Counted from the first letter of the stretch, positions 52,018-61,137 are shown. The stretch is DNA of 64,000 nt from JBBIQV01 sp964555285 (GCA_964555285.1 CAZKRM010000013.1:17321-81320), one strand, 5' to 3'. Translations and numbers: made by a program. The notes: a model not told the origin generated them from the letters alone.

Positions 52018-52047
52018 TTGACAGCCTAAACTTGCCTGTGGTACCGT
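52018..52047 (+). promoter_or_regulatory. putative promoter of the rpsF operon
   Basis: A consensus TTGACA at 52018-52023 is followed after 18 bp by a weak TACCGT. It sits about 80 bp before rpsF, ahead of a strong leader hairpin. Confidence 0.4.
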
Positions 52048-52062
52048 CCACCGTTCGTTGCG

Positions 52063-52112
52063 CCAAATAGGCGCCCTACACCTCGCTCCTACCTACGAGT
52101 AGGGGCCTTTGG
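52063..52112 (+). promoter_or_regulatory. rpsF mRNA leader hairpin
   Basis: A stem of about 14 bp pairs CCAAA-TA-GGC-G-CCCTAC (52063-52079) with GTAGGGGCCTTTGG (52099-52112), leaving TA and G as bulges, with a 19-nt loop. The AGGAGG ribosome site follows at once. Leaders of rpsF operons commonly bind S6:S18 for autoregulation; I cannot confirm that motif's bulged CCG here. Confidence 0.5.
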
Positions 52113-52127
52113 CCAGGAGGATTCTGC

Positions 52128-52472
52128 ATGGAGCTCTACGAGTCTCTGTTTATCATTCGTCCGTCCCTTACCGACGAAGACACGACCGCGTTGATCGACA
52201 AGATGAAAGGCGTTGCGGAGAAGTCCGGCGCCTCGATGATGCGGGCCGAGAACTGGGGCCGCAAAAGGCTGGCCTACGAGGTCAAGCGCGAGCGGAAGGG
52301 CACGTACGCCTTTTTCTACTTCAAGGGCCCTGGCCCCGTGATCGCTGAGTTGGAACGAGCCTATCGGTTGGAAGATTCGATCATCAAGTTCCTGACCGTC
52401 CGGCTGGAAGAGGAACCCACTCCGCAGCGTGCCGCTTCCGAGGCGCAGGAGCCCACCGGTGGCCGGGTTTAA
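52128..52472 (+). CDS. rpsF: 30S ribosomal protein S6
   Basis: A 114-residue protein with the family features MELYESLFIIRPSL, NWGRKRLAYEVKRERKGTYA near residue 45, and LERAYRLEDSIIKFLTVRLE near 78. It pairs with S18 on the central domain of 16S rRNA. CCAGGAGG precedes the ATG. The ssb gene starts inside its end and rpsR follows, the common order. Confidence 0.96.
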   Translation: MELYESLFIIRPSLTDEDTTALIDKMKGVAEKSGASMMRAENWGRKRLAYEVKRERKGTYAFFYFKGPGPVIAELERAYRLEDSIIKFLTVRLEEEPTPQRAASEAQEPTGGRV

Positions 52473-52851
52473 TAAGGTCATCCTCGTCGGCAACCTCACA
52501 CGGAATCCCGAGCTGCGCTATACCCCCAATGGCACGCCGGTTGCCAGCTTCGGCCTGGCAACAAATCGGCGGTTTAAGCAGGGGGAGGAGCTGAAAGAGG
52601 AAGTCTGTTTCATCGATATTGTCGTCTTCGGCAAGCAGGCGGAACATTGCGGCCAGTATCTGAGCAAGGGCAACGGCGTGATCGTCGATGGCCGATTGCA
52701 GCAGCGCCGATGGGAGACAGAAGACGGGCAAAAACGAAGTAAGCACGAAGTGGTGGCGCAGGCTGTCACGTTCCTCCCCAAGCGTGGGGAGAGCGGCGGC
52801 GAGGCGGCGTCGCCGGACGACACCAGTTACGAAGTCGAAGAACATTCGTAA
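52459..52851 (+). CDS. ssb: single-stranded DNA-binding protein
   Basis: A 130-residue OB-fold protein; GTG 52459, with CAGGAG upstream, gives the family start VAGFNKVILVGNLTRNPELR. FGLATNRRF and IDIVVFGKQAEHCGQYLSKGNGVIVDGRL are conserved. The usual acidic tip is only loosely kept (DDTSYEVEEHS). It overlaps the rpsF end by 14 nt. Confidence 0.95.
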   Translation: MAGFNKVILVGNLTRNPELRYTPNGTPVASFGLATNRRFKQGEELKEEVCFIDIVVFGKQAEHCGQYLSKGNGVIVDGRLQQRRWETEDGQKRSKHEVVAQAVTFLPKRGESGGEAASPDDTSYEVEEHS

Positions 52852-52866
52852 GGTACGGAGGCGGAT

Positions 52867-53127
52867 ATGGAACGAGGTGGTGAGCGGGGTGCTGGTGGCG
52901 GTGGCGGCGGACGACTGTTCCAACGGCGGCGGCCTTGCCGGTTCTGCATCGATAAGGCGCCGATCGACTTCAAGGATGTGGGTCTGCTGCGAAACTTTCT
53001 GACCGAGCGTGGGCGGATTGTGCCGCGCCGGATTTCGGGCAACTGCATGCACCATCAGCGCGTGTTGACGGTCGCCGTCAAGCGGGCCCGCCACATCGCG
53101 TTGGTCGGTTTTGCCGAGGAACGTTGA
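52867..53127 (+). CDS. rpsR: 30S ribosomal protein S18
   Basis: An 86-residue protein with a Gly/Arg-rich start, CRFCIDKAPIDFKDVGLL near residue 24, and the core ERGRIVPRRISGNCMHHQR. It carries a C-x2-C pair plus a third Cys, as in zinc-binding S18 forms. GGAGG precedes the start. rplI, which usually follows, is absent; yceD comes next. Confidence 0.96.
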   Translation: MERGGERGAGGGGGGRLFQRRRPCRFCIDKAPIDFKDVGLLRNFLTERGRIVPRRISGNCMHHQRVLTVAVKRARHIALVGFAEER

Positions 53128-53221
53128 CGCGGAGGGCTGCGCCGGTCGACGCGGCTGGTTTGACATGGGGGCCGGTTCCGGCTATACGAGAAGCACGGTG
53201 GGCCCAACCGTCGGGGCGACG

Positions 53222-53815
53222 ATGGGTTTGCTCAATCCCTCCCTTGTAGAGATCCTCCCGCAGGGTCTCAACGTGTGCGGCGAACTGACGGGGGAGGACC
53301 TCGCGCTCAGCGAGACCGATGCCGCGGTCCAGGGGCCGCTCATTGTGAATCTCGATTTGACCAACGCGGATGGTACGGTCTACGCCACCGGCTCCTTGAG
53401 CGGAACGATTCTCCGTCAATGCGTCCGGTGCCTGAAGGAATACGCAGACCCGCTCGACCTCCGGATCACGGCGATCTATGTGCGCGAAGTCGGCATAGCC
53501 GGGCGCCCTGCAACATCCTCGGTTCCCGACAAGCGGCGGAAGGGACTCGATGCGAAGCAGGAGGATGAGGACGACGACGAGGATGCCTATCTGTACGAGG
53601 GCGATCAGCTCGATCTGGCGCCCATGTTGCGCGAGCAGGTGATCCTCTCGGCTCCGATGCAGCCTCTGTGTCAGGAAGACTGCCGAGGCCTCTGTGTCCA
53701 GTGCGGACAGGATCTCAATGTGCGTCAGTGCGAATGTGCGATAGAGCCCGTGAACACACCGTTCCGGGTGCTCCAGGATCGGAAGAAGCCGTCCGGCGGC
53801 GGGGCTGCTTCCTAA
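53222..53815 (+). CDS. yceD: YceD/DUF177 family protein
   Basis: A 197-residue protein if ATG 53222 is the start; the frame is open from 53111. It has SLSGTILRQCVRCLKEYADPL near residue 56, an acidic stretch (KQEDEDDDEDAYLYEGDQLD) and the Cys-rich end CQEDCRGLCVQCGQDLNVRQCEC that would bind zinc. Family members precede rpmF and affect 23S rRNA processing. The next gene is indeed rpmF. Confidence 0.9.
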   Translation: MGLLNPSLVEILPQGLNVCGELTGEDLALSETDAAVQGPLIVNLDLTNADGTVYATGSLSGTILRQCVRCLKEYADPLDLRITAIYVREVGIAGRPATSSVPDKRRKGLDAKQEDEDDDEDAYLYEGDQLDLAPMLREQVILSAPMQPLCQEDCRGLCVQCGQDLNVRQCECAIEPVNTPFRVLQDRKKPSGGGAAS

Positions 53816-53853
53816 ACCGGAAGTCCATCCGCCGAAGTGAGTGAGGAGTTGCC

Positions 53854-54039
53854 ATGCCCAATCCGAAACATAAACATTCCCGCGCGCGTCGAGACAAGCG
53901 GCGGACCGCCAAGTGCAGGGTCACACCGCCGGGGATGTCCGTGTGTCCTCAGTGTCATGAATTGAAGCTCCCGCATTACACCTGCTTGAATTGCGGCACG
54001 TACAAGGGCAAGCCGGTGATTGCGGTCGAAGAATCGTAG
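53854..54039 (+). CDS. rpmF: 50S ribosomal protein L32
   Basis: A 61-residue protein with the family start PNPKHKHSRARRDKRRT and a zinc ribbon of two C-x2-C pairs (VCPQCHELKLPHYTCLNCG). It starts the rpmF-plsX-fab gene order typical of bacteria, linking ribosome and membrane synthesis. Confidence 0.97.
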   Translation: MPNPKHKHSRARRDKRRTAKCRVTPPGMSVCPQCHELKLPHYTCLNCGTYKGKPVIAVEES

Positions 54040-54134
54040 TCTCGCGGCCTCCCTCGCGGCTTGGATTGCAGTGGGCTCGTGAGGGACGATGCCCTGCGTC
54101 ACCTCTTCCATTTCACGTGAGAACCCAGACACGC

Positions 54135-55166
54135 ATGAAGATTGCGCTTGATGCGATGGGAGGGGACCATGGGCCGGCCCCCGTCATCGAAGGCGCCATG
54201 CAGGCCGTGCAGGAGTGGGATATCGATATCCTGCTCGTCGGCCAGGAAGACCTGCTCAAGGAAGAGTGCCGGCGCCTGCGCTGTCCCCCCCCCCGCATCA
54301 CCATCCGCCACGCGCCTCAAGTCGTCGAAATGCACGAATCGCCGTCGGCCGTCGCGCGGAAGAAACGCGAGTCCTCCATCTGGGTGGCGACCGAGCTGGT
54401 GAAGAGCGGCGAGGCGAGCGCCGTGGTGAGTCCGGGGAACACCGGCGCGAGCATGGTGGCGGCGTTCTTCGTGCTGGGGCTCAGCAAGGGCGTCGAGCGT
54501 CCCGCGATCGCCACGCTGCTACCGACGTTGACCGGGACCGCCGTCATGCTGGATGTCGGTGCCAACGTGGACTGCCTCGCGAAACATCTCGAGCAATTCG
54601 CCCTGATGGGCAACGAATACGCCAAACACCTCTATGGCAAGCCGAACCCGCGCATCGGGCTGTTGAGCATCGGGGAAGAGGACACCAAGGGTAACGAGGT
54701 CACGAAGGAAGCCTTCAAGCTGCTCAAAGCCTCCCCGCTGAACTTCATCGGCAACATCGAGGGGCGCGATGTGTACAGCGGGGCGGCGGATGTCGTCGTC
54801 TGCGACGGCTTCATCGGCAACGTGGCACTCAAGATTTCAGAGGGTGTGGCGGACACGATCAAGAAACTCCTGCTGAAAGAAATTTCCGGTTCATGGCTGG
54901 GCCGGCTCGCCTATCCGCTGATCGCGGCTCCGCTCCTCAACCTGAAACGTAAAATCGATTATGCCGAGTTCGGGGGAGCGCCGCTCCTGGGCGTGAACGG
55001 CATCACGATGATCTGTCACGGCCGTTCCTCCGCCAAGGCGATCAAGAACGCGATCAAGCGGGCCAAGGGACTGGCTGAAAGCCGGCTGAACGAATTGATC
55101 CAGCGGGATATCGAAGAGAGTTTGGCCCGGCACCGATCGACGGATGAACAGGGAGCCACGGCGTGA
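54135..55166 (+). CDS. plsX: acyl-ACP:phosphate acyltransferase PlsX
   Basis: A 343-residue enzyme making acyl-phosphate for phospholipid synthesis. ATG 54135 gives MKIALDAMGGDHGPAPVIEG; further marks are SPGNTGASMVAAFFVLG near residue 99, LLSIGEEDTKGNEVTKEAF near 175 and ADVVVCDGFIGNVALKISEG near 217. Cytoplasmic, membrane-associated. The fabH start overlaps its stop. Confidence 0.96.
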   Translation: MKIALDAMGGDHGPAPVIEGAMQAVQEWDIDILLVGQEDLLKEECRRLRCPPPRITIRHAPQVVEMHESPSAVARKKRESSIWVATELVKSGEASAVVSPGNTGASMVAAFFVLGLSKGVERPAIATLLPTLTGTAVMLDVGANVDCLAKHLEQFALMGNEYAKHLYGKPNPRIGLLSIGEEDTKGNEVTKEAFKLLKASPLNFIGNIEGRDVYSGAADVVVCDGFIGNVALKISEGVADTIKKLLLKEISGSWLGRLAYPLIAAPLLNLKRKIDYAEFGGAPLLGVNGITMICHGRSSAKAIKNAIKRAKGLAESRLNELIQRDIEESLARHRSTDEQGATA

Positions 55167-56137
55167 GAGCCCGAATCAGCGGCACCGGCTCCTATGCGCC
55201 GGCGCGCGTGCTCACCAACGCCGATCTGGAGCGCATGGTGGCCACGTCGGACGACTGGATCGTCGAGCGGACCGGCATCCGTGAGCGCCGCGTGGCGGCC
55301 ACCGGTGAGGCCTGTTCGGATCTCGGGTTCGTGGCGGCTGAACGGGCGCTCAAGGCGGCGGGAATCTCGCCGGCCGATCTGGACTTCATTCTGGTGGCGA
55401 CCTGCACGGGCGATATGCCGCTGCCTGCCACGGCCTGTATCCTTCAGCACCGGTTGGGCGCGGGGCGCGCCGCGGCCTGCGACCTCGGCGCGGCCTGTTG
55501 CGGATTCGTTTATGCCTTGTCTGTGGCGGAGGCCTACGTCAAAACCGGGATGCGTCACGTCCTGGTCGTCGGATCGGAAGTCATGTCCGCCCTCCTGGAT
55601 TGGACGGATCGGAATACTTGCATCCTCTTTGGGGACGGGGCCGGCGCGGCCGTCATCAGTGCGTCAGATAGCGAGCGCGGCATTCTCTCGACCCATTTGC
55701 ATTCCGACGGCAGCCTCTGCGATCTCATTGCAGTGCCTGGCGGGGGATCGCGCATGCCTCCCTCCGAGAAAGTGGTCAACGGACGGCTTCAGTACATCAA
55801 GATGAAAGGGAACGAGACCTTCAAAGTCGCGGTCAGAACCTTGGAGGAGGTCGCTCGCGAAACACTGGCGGCCAATCGGCTGTCGGTCGAAGATGTCGAT
55901 CTCTACGTGCCGCATCAGGCCAACGTGCGGATCATCAAGGCGGTGGCAGAACGATTGAGGCTTCCGCTGGAGAAGGTGATGTTGAACATGGATCGGTATG
56001 GGAATACGTCGGCCGCATCGATCCCGATCGCGCTGGATGAAGCCGCCCGCGAAGGGCGATTGAAAGAGGGCGACCTGGTCATGCTCGGCGCGTTCGGCGC
56101 CGGGCTCACCTGGGCGTCGGCGTTGATCAGATGGTGA
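55163..56137 (+). CDS. fabH: beta-ketoacyl-ACP synthase III
   Basis: A 324-residue condensing enzyme initiating fatty-acid synthesis from acetyl-CoA and malonyl-ACP. The catalytic Cys112 lies in DLGAACCGFVYAL, where a second Cys replaces the more usual Ala or Ser; His is in PHQANVRIIKAV near 250 and Asn in DRYGNTSAASIP near 280. DDWIVERTGIRERR near 30 is also typical. GTG start overlapping plsX. Confidence 0.95.
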   Translation: MRARISGTGSYAPARVLTNADLERMVATSDDWIVERTGIRERRVAATGEACSDLGFVAAERALKAAGISPADLDFILVATCTGDMPLPATACILQHRLGAGRAAACDLGAACCGFVYALSVAEAYVKTGMRHVLVVGSEVMSALLDWTDRNTCILFGDGAGAAVISASDSERGILSTHLHSDGSLCDLIAVPGGGSRMPPSEKVVNGRLQYIKMKGNETFKVAVRTLEEVARETLAANRLSVEDVDLYVPHQANVRIIKAVAERLRLPLEKVMLNMDRYGNTSAASIPIALDEAAREGRLKEGDLVMLGAFGAGLTWASALIRW

Positions 56138-56275
56138 CGCAGCAAGCCATCAGCAGTCAGCTGTCGGCTCCGGAAAGGGAAGTTTTCGCTGATTGCTGAA
56201 AGCGGATAGCTGACAGCTCCCGAAAACTTTTTCTCGTTGACATTCAAAACAATTTCCACGATATCTAACTCCGCT
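56138..56275. repeat. word-repeat spacer between fabH and fabD
   Basis: The 138-bp spacer contains AGCTGTC (56159-56165) facing GACAGCT (56212-56218), and TCAGCAGTCA facing TGATTGCTGA with one mismatch, words built on CAGCT/TCAGC. Confidence 0.7.
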
Positions 56276-57220
56276 ATGGATGCTGGAATCGGTTTGGTGT
56301 TCCCCGGCCAGGGCTCGCAATCGGTCGGGATGGGGCGGGCGTTTTACGAAGGCGTGCCCTCCCTCCGAAGTCTCTACGACGAAGCGTCCTCGGTCTTAGG
56401 GTACGATGCGGCCGCCCTCTGCTTCGACGGACCGGCCGAGCGGCTGAATCTGACGGAGTACACGCAGCCGGCGTTGCTCGTCTCGAGCATTGCCGCATGG
56501 CGGATGCTGGAGCCGGCGGGACTTGTTCCTGTTGCGGTAGCCGGCCATAGTCTCGGAGAATATTCCGCGCTGGTGGCGGCGGGCGGGCTGTCCTTTAGCG
56601 AGGCGGTCGCCCTCGTACAGAAGCGTGGACGCTACATGGCCGAAGCGGTTCCACCGGGGACCGGGCTCGTTGCCGCGCTGTTGGGTCTGACGCCGGAAGT
56701 CGTCAAGGAGGTCTGCCGAGAGGCTTCGGCCGTCGGGGTGGTCGCTGCGGCGAACTTCAACTGCCCGGGGCAGATGGTCATCGCGGGCGAAAAGGCGGCG
56801 GTGGAGCGTGCGCTGGAGTTGGCCAAAGCCAAAGGCTGCCGGAAAGCGATCCCGCTGCCGGTCAGCGTGCCGGTGCATACGCCGCTCATGCAGAAAGCGG
56901 CAGATCGGTTGGCTCCCGACGTGGCTGCGGTGAAATGGGCCGACCTCAAGATTCCGCTGGTGAACAACGCCGAGGCCAGAGCGTTGCGGCTTGCGGCAGA
57001 GGTACGGGCTTCGTTGATACGTCAACTGCCCTCGTCGGTCCTGTGGGAAAACTCGATCAGCATGATGTCGGTGATGGGCGTACGGACATTCATTGAAGTG
57101 GGGCCCGGCGCAGTGCTGACCGGCTTGATCAAGCGAATTCTGCCCGATGCGGTGACGCTGAACGTGAACGATCCCAAGTCGCTGGAGACAACCTTGAAGA
57201 CGTTAAACGTAAGTTGTTAA
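56276..57220 (+). CDS. fabD: malonyl-CoA--ACP transacylase
   Basis: A 314-residue transferase supplying malonyl-ACP. From ATG 56276 it reads VFPGQGSQSVGMGRAF, with the nucleophile Ser92 in GHSLGEYSALVAAG, and late VPVHTPLMQKAADRL. An upstream ATG at 56237 would add 13 residues from the AT-rich spacer and is less likely. Confidence 0.95.
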   Translation: MDAGIGLVFPGQGSQSVGMGRAFYEGVPSLRSLYDEASSVLGYDAAALCFDGPAERLNLTEYTQPALLVSSIAAWRMLEPAGLVPVAVAGHSLGEYSALVAAGGLSFSEAVALVQKRGRYMAEAVPPGTGLVAALLGLTPEVVKEVCREASAVGVVAAANFNCPGQMVIAGEKAAVERALELAKAKGCRKAIPLPVSVPVHTPLMQKAADRLAPDVAAVKWADLKIPLVNNAEARALRLAAEVRASLIRQLPSSVLWENSISMMSVMGVRTFIEVGPGAVLTGLIKRILPDAVTLNVNDPKSLETTLKTLNVSC

Positions 57221-57293
57221 ACGTGAAACGTCAGAGGGAATGTAAGATGCCAGCGCTTGCCGATGTCTTCCGGTTCACGATTCACGAATAACG
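57217..57293. repeat. word-repeat spacer between fabD and fabG
   Basis: ACGTGAAACGT at the left and TTCACGATTCACGAATAACG at the right are imperfect inverted words. The order of words matches the spacer at 31519-31606, suggesting homologous origin. Confidence 0.65.
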
Positions 57294-58052
57294 ATGAACG
57301 GTAATCACATGTCTTTGGAAGGAAAAGTCGCGATCGTCACCGGAGCTGCACAGGGCATCGGGCGGGCGATCGCAGAAACGTTGGCCCGCGATGGCGCGGA
57401 TATCGTGGTGGCCGATCTCGACCCGGGCCGTTCCCAAGAGGCGGTTGCGGCGATCCAGCAGCTGGGACGGCGTTCGCTGAACGTCAAGGTCAATGTGGCC
57501 GATTTCAATGACGTGAAGGCGATGGCCGATCACGTCATGAAGGAGTGGGGCAAGATCGATATCCTGGTCAATAATGCCGGCATCACGCGCGACGGCCTGC
57601 TGCTGCGGATGCCAGAGGAAGATTGGAACCTGGTGTTACAAGTGAACTTGAACGGGACGTTCCACTGCACCAAAGCCGTGCTGCGGCCTATGACGAAAGC
57701 TCGGTACGGCCGCATCGTCAACATCGCGTCTGTTGTCGGTGTGATGGGCAATGCGGGGCAGGCAAATTACGCGGCGTCGAAGGCCGCGGTGATCGCCTTT
57801 TCAAAAACAGCCGCACGGGAGTATGCGAGCCGTAACGTGACGGTGAACGCGGTGGCACCGGGGTTCATCGATACGGCGATGACGCATGATCTCCCGCCGG
57901 AAGCGAAGGAGACGTTGCAGAACCAGATTCCGTTGGGTCGATTGGGCCGGCCGAGCGATATCGCGGCGGCGGTCCGGTTCTTGGTGTCGGACGAGGCATC
58001 CTACATTACTGGTCATGTGCTGCACGTCAATGGCGGGATGTTGATGGCCTAG
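57294..58052 (+). CDS. fabG: 3-oxoacyl-ACP reductase
   Basis: A short-chain dehydrogenase of 252 residues (247 from ATG 57309, the more usual MSLEGKVAIVTG start). The NADPH loop is TGAAQGIGRAIA; the catalytic Ser-Tyr-Lys set is seen in NIASVVGVMGNAGQANYAASK; NNAGITRDGLLLRM and the FIDTAMTHDLP loop are typical of FabG. It reduces beta-ketoacyl-ACP in chain elongation. Confidence 0.96.
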   Translation: MNGNHMSLEGKVAIVTGAAQGIGRAIAETLARDGADIVVADLDPGRSQEAVAAIQQLGRRSLNVKVNVADFNDVKAMADHVMKEWGKIDILVNNAGITRDGLLLRMPEEDWNLVLQVNLNGTFHCTKAVLRPMTKARYGRIVNIASVVGVMGNAGQANYAASKAAVIAFSKTAAREYASRNVTVNAVAPGFIDTAMTHDLPPEAKETLQNQIPLGRLGRPSDIAAAVRFLVSDEASYITGHVLHVNGGMLMA

Positions 58053-58108
58053 CCTGGGAAGGCCAGTGGAGCCGTTCCGCGCGGCGTGCGAACGAAGGAG
58101 GCAGGGAA

Positions 58109-58366
58109 ATGGGGAAGGAGGTGGGCAAGTCAATGGCAACCGTGGATGAACGCGTGAAGAAGATTATTGCGGAACAACTAGGGGTCGAAGAAGATGAGGT
58201 GACGCCCGAAGCCCACTTTGTCGAAGATCTCGGCGCGGACTCGCTCGATACCGTCGAGTTGGTGATGGCGCTCGAAGAGGAATTCGAGATCGAGATTCCG
58301 GATGAGGATGCCGAGAAGATCCTGACCGTGGGTAAGGCGCTCGACTACATCAAGGAGAAGGCGTAG
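58109..58366 (+). CDS. acpP: acyl carrier protein
   Basis: An 85-residue acidic protein with the phosphopantetheine Ser45 in DLGADSLDTVELVMALEEEF. Two starts are possible: ATG 58109 with AAGGAGG 7 nt upstream, or ATG 58133 with a second AAGGAGG 11 nt upstream; the second gives the usual size of 77 residues. The longer product would add MGKEVGKS. It carries the growing acyl chain for FabD, FabF, FabG and FabH. Confidence 0.96.
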   Translation: MGKEVGKSMATVDERVKKIIAEQLGVEEDEVTPEAHFVEDLGADSLDTVELVMALEEEFEIEIPDEDAEKILTVGKALDYIKEKA

Positions 58367-58384
58367 CCAGGGATTGACGGGACG

Positions 58385-59635
58385 ATGACGGAACGTGCGA
58401 CACGACGAGTCGTAGTGACCGGGTTAGGGGCGGTCACGCCGCTCGGGACGGGTGTCGAGAAAACCTGGAAAGCCGTTTGTGCCGGGGAGTCGGGCATCGG
58501 CCGCATTACCCGGTTCGACCCCACCAAATACGCAGCCCAGATCGCGGGCGAAGTCAAAGATTTCGATCCTGCCGGGTTTATCGAGAAAAAAGAAATCAAA
58601 AAGATGGATGCGTTCATCCACTATGCGGTTGGCGCGAGCCAGCTCGCCGTGGATGATGCCGGGTTGAAAGTGCCGCCTGAGGAGACAGACCGGTTCGGCG
58701 TGTACATCGGCTCCGGCATCGGCGGGCTCGGCTCGATCGAGCATTACCACACGATCCTGCAGGAGCGCGGGCCAGACCGCGTGTCCCCCTTCTTCATTCC
58801 CATGACCATCATCAACCTGGCGTCCGGACAAGTGGCGATCCGGTTCGGCGCGCGCGGGCCGAACTCCTGCGCGGTCACAGCCTGCGCAACGGGCAATCAC
58901 TGCATCGGCGATGCCTTCCGGCTCATTCAGCGGGGCGAGGCCGACGTGATGTTGGCCGGCGGCGCCGAGGCGGCCATCACGCCGCTGGGGGTAGCTGGAT
59001 TCGCAGCGGCGCGGGCCTTGTCCTTCCGGAACGACGAGCCACAGCGGGCGAGCCGCCCGTTCGATCGGGACCGGGATGGGTTTGTGTTGGGGGAGGGAGC
59101 TGGGGTCGTTGTTCTGGAAGAACTCGAATGGGCACGTCGGCGCGGCGCCCGCATCTATGCCGAGATCGTGGGCTATGCGATGAACGGCGATGCCTATCAC
59201 ATCACCGCGCCGTCGGAGGAAGGGGAAGGCGCGGTGCGGTGCATGGAGCTGGCGATCAAAGATGCGGGAATCGCCAGGGGGGAGATCGGCTACATCAATG
59301 CCCACGGCACCTCGACCATGGCCGATGCCATCGAGACTAAGGCCATTAAGCAGGTGTTTGGTGACCAGGCCTATCGGATTCCCGTCAGCTCGACGAAATC
59401 CATGACGGGCCATCTGCTCGGGGCCGCCGGCGGCATCGAGGCGATCTTCAGTGTCTTGGCGCTGCATCACGGGATCCTGCCGCCCACGATTAATTTGGAT
59501 CACCCAGACCCGGCATGCGATTTAGACTACATTCCCCATCGGGCGCGTCCAGCCACACCCACGGCGGTGTTGTCCAACTCGTTCGGGTTCGGCGGCGTCA
59601 ACGCCTGTCTTGTCTTCAAGCGGTTGAATGCCTAG
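58385..59635 (+). CDS. fabF: beta-ketoacyl-ACP synthase II
   Basis: A 416-residue condensing enzyme for chain elongation. VVVTGLGAVTPLG starts the fold; the catalytic Cys167 lies in AVTACATGNH, with His residues in NAHGTSTMADAIETKAIKQVF near 306 and KSMTGHLLGAAGGIEA near 340. The C-terminus SNSFGFGGVNACLVF is also typical. It overlaps the rnc start by 8 nt. Confidence 0.97.
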   Translation: MTERATRRVVVTGLGAVTPLGTGVEKTWKAVCAGESGIGRITRFDPTKYAAQIAGEVKDFDPAGFIEKKEIKKMDAFIHYAVGASQLAVDDAGLKVPPEETDRFGVYIGSGIGGLGSIEHYHTILQERGPDRVSPFFIPMTIINLASGQVAIRFGARGPNSCAVTACATGNHCIGDAFRLIQRGEADVMLAGGAEAAITPLGVAGFAAARALSFRNDEPQRASRPFDRDRDGFVLGEGAGVVVLEELEWARRRGARIYAEIVGYAMNGDAYHITAPSEEGEGAVRCMELAIKDAGIARGEIGYINAHGTSTMADAIETKAIKQVFGDQAYRIPVSSTKSMTGHLLGAAGGIEAIFSVLALHHGILPPTINLDHPDPACDLDYIPHRARPATPTAVLSNSFGFGGVNACLVFKRLNA

Positions 59636-60365
59636 CTTCCGGTCGTCTCCAAAGGGCATGACGGTCACGGCTTCCACGGATGCGGTCCAGCGTGCGGTGG
59701 GATACCGGTTCCGAGATCCGCACCTTCTCGCCCAAGCCCTTACTCATAAATCCTACGTCAACGAACGCAAGGCAAACGAAGACCAGGATAACGAGCGGCT
59801 GGAGTTTCTCGGCGATGCGGTCCTGTCGCTGATCGTCAGCGAACATCTGGCCGCGACCTGTCCAGACCTGAGTGAGGGGGCGCTGTCCAAGCTCAAAGCA
59901 CGGCTCGTCAGTGAGTCGTGTCTCGCCGCGGCTGCAAGCCGGCTGGACATCGGGCAGTACTTACGGCTGGGGAAAGGGGAAGAGCTGTCGAAGGGGCGTG
60001 AGAAGCAGTCCTTGCTCGCCGACGCGTTGGAGGCACTCATTGCCGCGATCTATCTGGACGGGGGCTTGGACGCCGGCCGTGCCTTCACGGAACGGGCGCT
60101 GGCTCCCGAACTGCAGGGCGTGGAAGACCAACATGTGCAGCCGGGGATGGATGACTACAAGACGCAGTTCCAGGAACTCTGTCAGAAACGATTTGATACG
60201 CTCCCGCGCTACGCGACGGTGCGGGAGTCGGGGCCGGATCATCAGAAGCTGTTCGAAGTCGAACTGACGATCAAGGGTGAGATTGTCGGCGTTGGGCGAG
60301 GCCATACCAAGAAGGAAGCCGAGCAGATGGCGGCGAAGCAGGCGTTGGAAGTGGTGAAACGTTGA
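59628..60365 (+). CDS. rnc: ribonuclease III
   Basis: A 245-residue endonuclease for double-stranded RNA. The signature NERLEFLGDAVLSLIVSE is near residue 50 and the second metal site DALEALIAAIYLDGG near 128; the C-terminal dsRNA-binding domain begins around DYKTQFQELCQ and includes GRGHTKKEAEQMAAKQAL. ATG 59658 is an alternative start. Its place after fabF is common. Confidence 0.96.
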   Translation: MPSFRSSPKGMTVTASTDAVQRAVGYRFRDPHLLAQALTHKSYVNERKANEDQDNERLEFLGDAVLSLIVSEHLAATCPDLSEGALSKLKARLVSESCLAAAASRLDIGQYLRLGKGEELSKGREKQSLLADALEALIAAIYLDGGLDAGRAFTERALAPELQGVEDQHVQPGMDDYKTQFQELCQKRFDTLPRYATVRESGPDHQKLFEVELTIKGEIVGVGRGHTKKEAEQMAAKQALEVVKR

Positions 60366-60402
60366 GGCGTGAACGTCTCACGTGTATTGAGGGAGGCAAG
60401 AG

Positions 60403-61023
60403 ATGGAAACAATGGTGAAGAACGCAGTCGAACGCATCATACGCACAAGCCTGATCATGGGAGTCGCGATGCTCATGGTCTGGGGAGGAGTGGCGCTGGG
60501 TGCGGACAAGGCGCCGGCCGGTAAGGAGCCTGCTGCACCGAAGGGCCCCCGGGCGATCGTCAAAACGAAATATGGCGAGATCGAGCTGAAGTTGTGGCCG
60601 GATCTGGCGCCCAAGCACGTGGAGAATTTCATCAAGCTGGCCAAGTCCGGGTTCTACAACGGGACGATCTTCCACCGCGTGATTCCGGGTTTTATGATTC
60701 AGGGCGGCGATCCGAACACCAAAGACTCCCTGAAGAAGGAAACGTATGGCCAGGGCGGTCCTGGCCATACGGTGCCGGCCGAGTTCAACGATACGCCCCA
60801 CAAACGTGGGATTCTCTCGATGGCGCGGGCCGCGGATCCGGACAGCGCCGGCTCACAGTTCTTTATCGTCGTCGAGGATTCGCGATTCCTGGATCGGAAG
60901 TACACGGCCTTCGGGGAAGTGACGAAGGGGATCGGCGTGGCCGACAAGATTGTGAACCTGCCGCGCAACGCGCAAGATCTGCCGAATGAGCGGGTGGAGA
61001 TGACGGTGACGATCGTGGAGTAG
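60403..61023 (+). CDS. secreted peptidyl-prolyl cis-trans isomerase, cyclophilin type
   Basis: A 206-residue protein with a signal peptide (about residues 14-34, cleaved after ALGA), a short Ala/Pro linker, and a cyclophilin domain: FHRVIPGFMIQGGDP near residue 90, FNDTPHKRGILSMARA and the late GSQFFIVVEDSRFLD. The catalytic Arg and Phe/Gln positions of the family are kept. It should fold proteins in the periplasm. GGGAGGCAAGAG precedes the ATG. Confidence 0.93.
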   Translation: METMVKNAVERIIRTSLIMGVAMLMVWGGVALGADKAPAGKEPAAPKGPRAIVKTKYGEIELKLWPDLAPKHVENFIKLAKSGFYNGTIFHRVIPGFMIQGGDPNTKDSLKKETYGQGGPGHTVPAEFNDTPHKRGILSMARAADPDSAGSQFFIVVEDSRFLDRKYTAFGEVTKGIGVADKIVNLPRNAQDLPNERVEMTVTIVE

Positions 61024-61137
61024 AGGCGCGCGGGTTCTGTCGTCGGCTAGCCCGTCCGGTCCGATAGTGCTCTTTCCCCTTTCCCTGATATGGTTCCACA
61101 GACGCCCGGCATCTTGTTGCGTTCTGCCGATCGGTGG

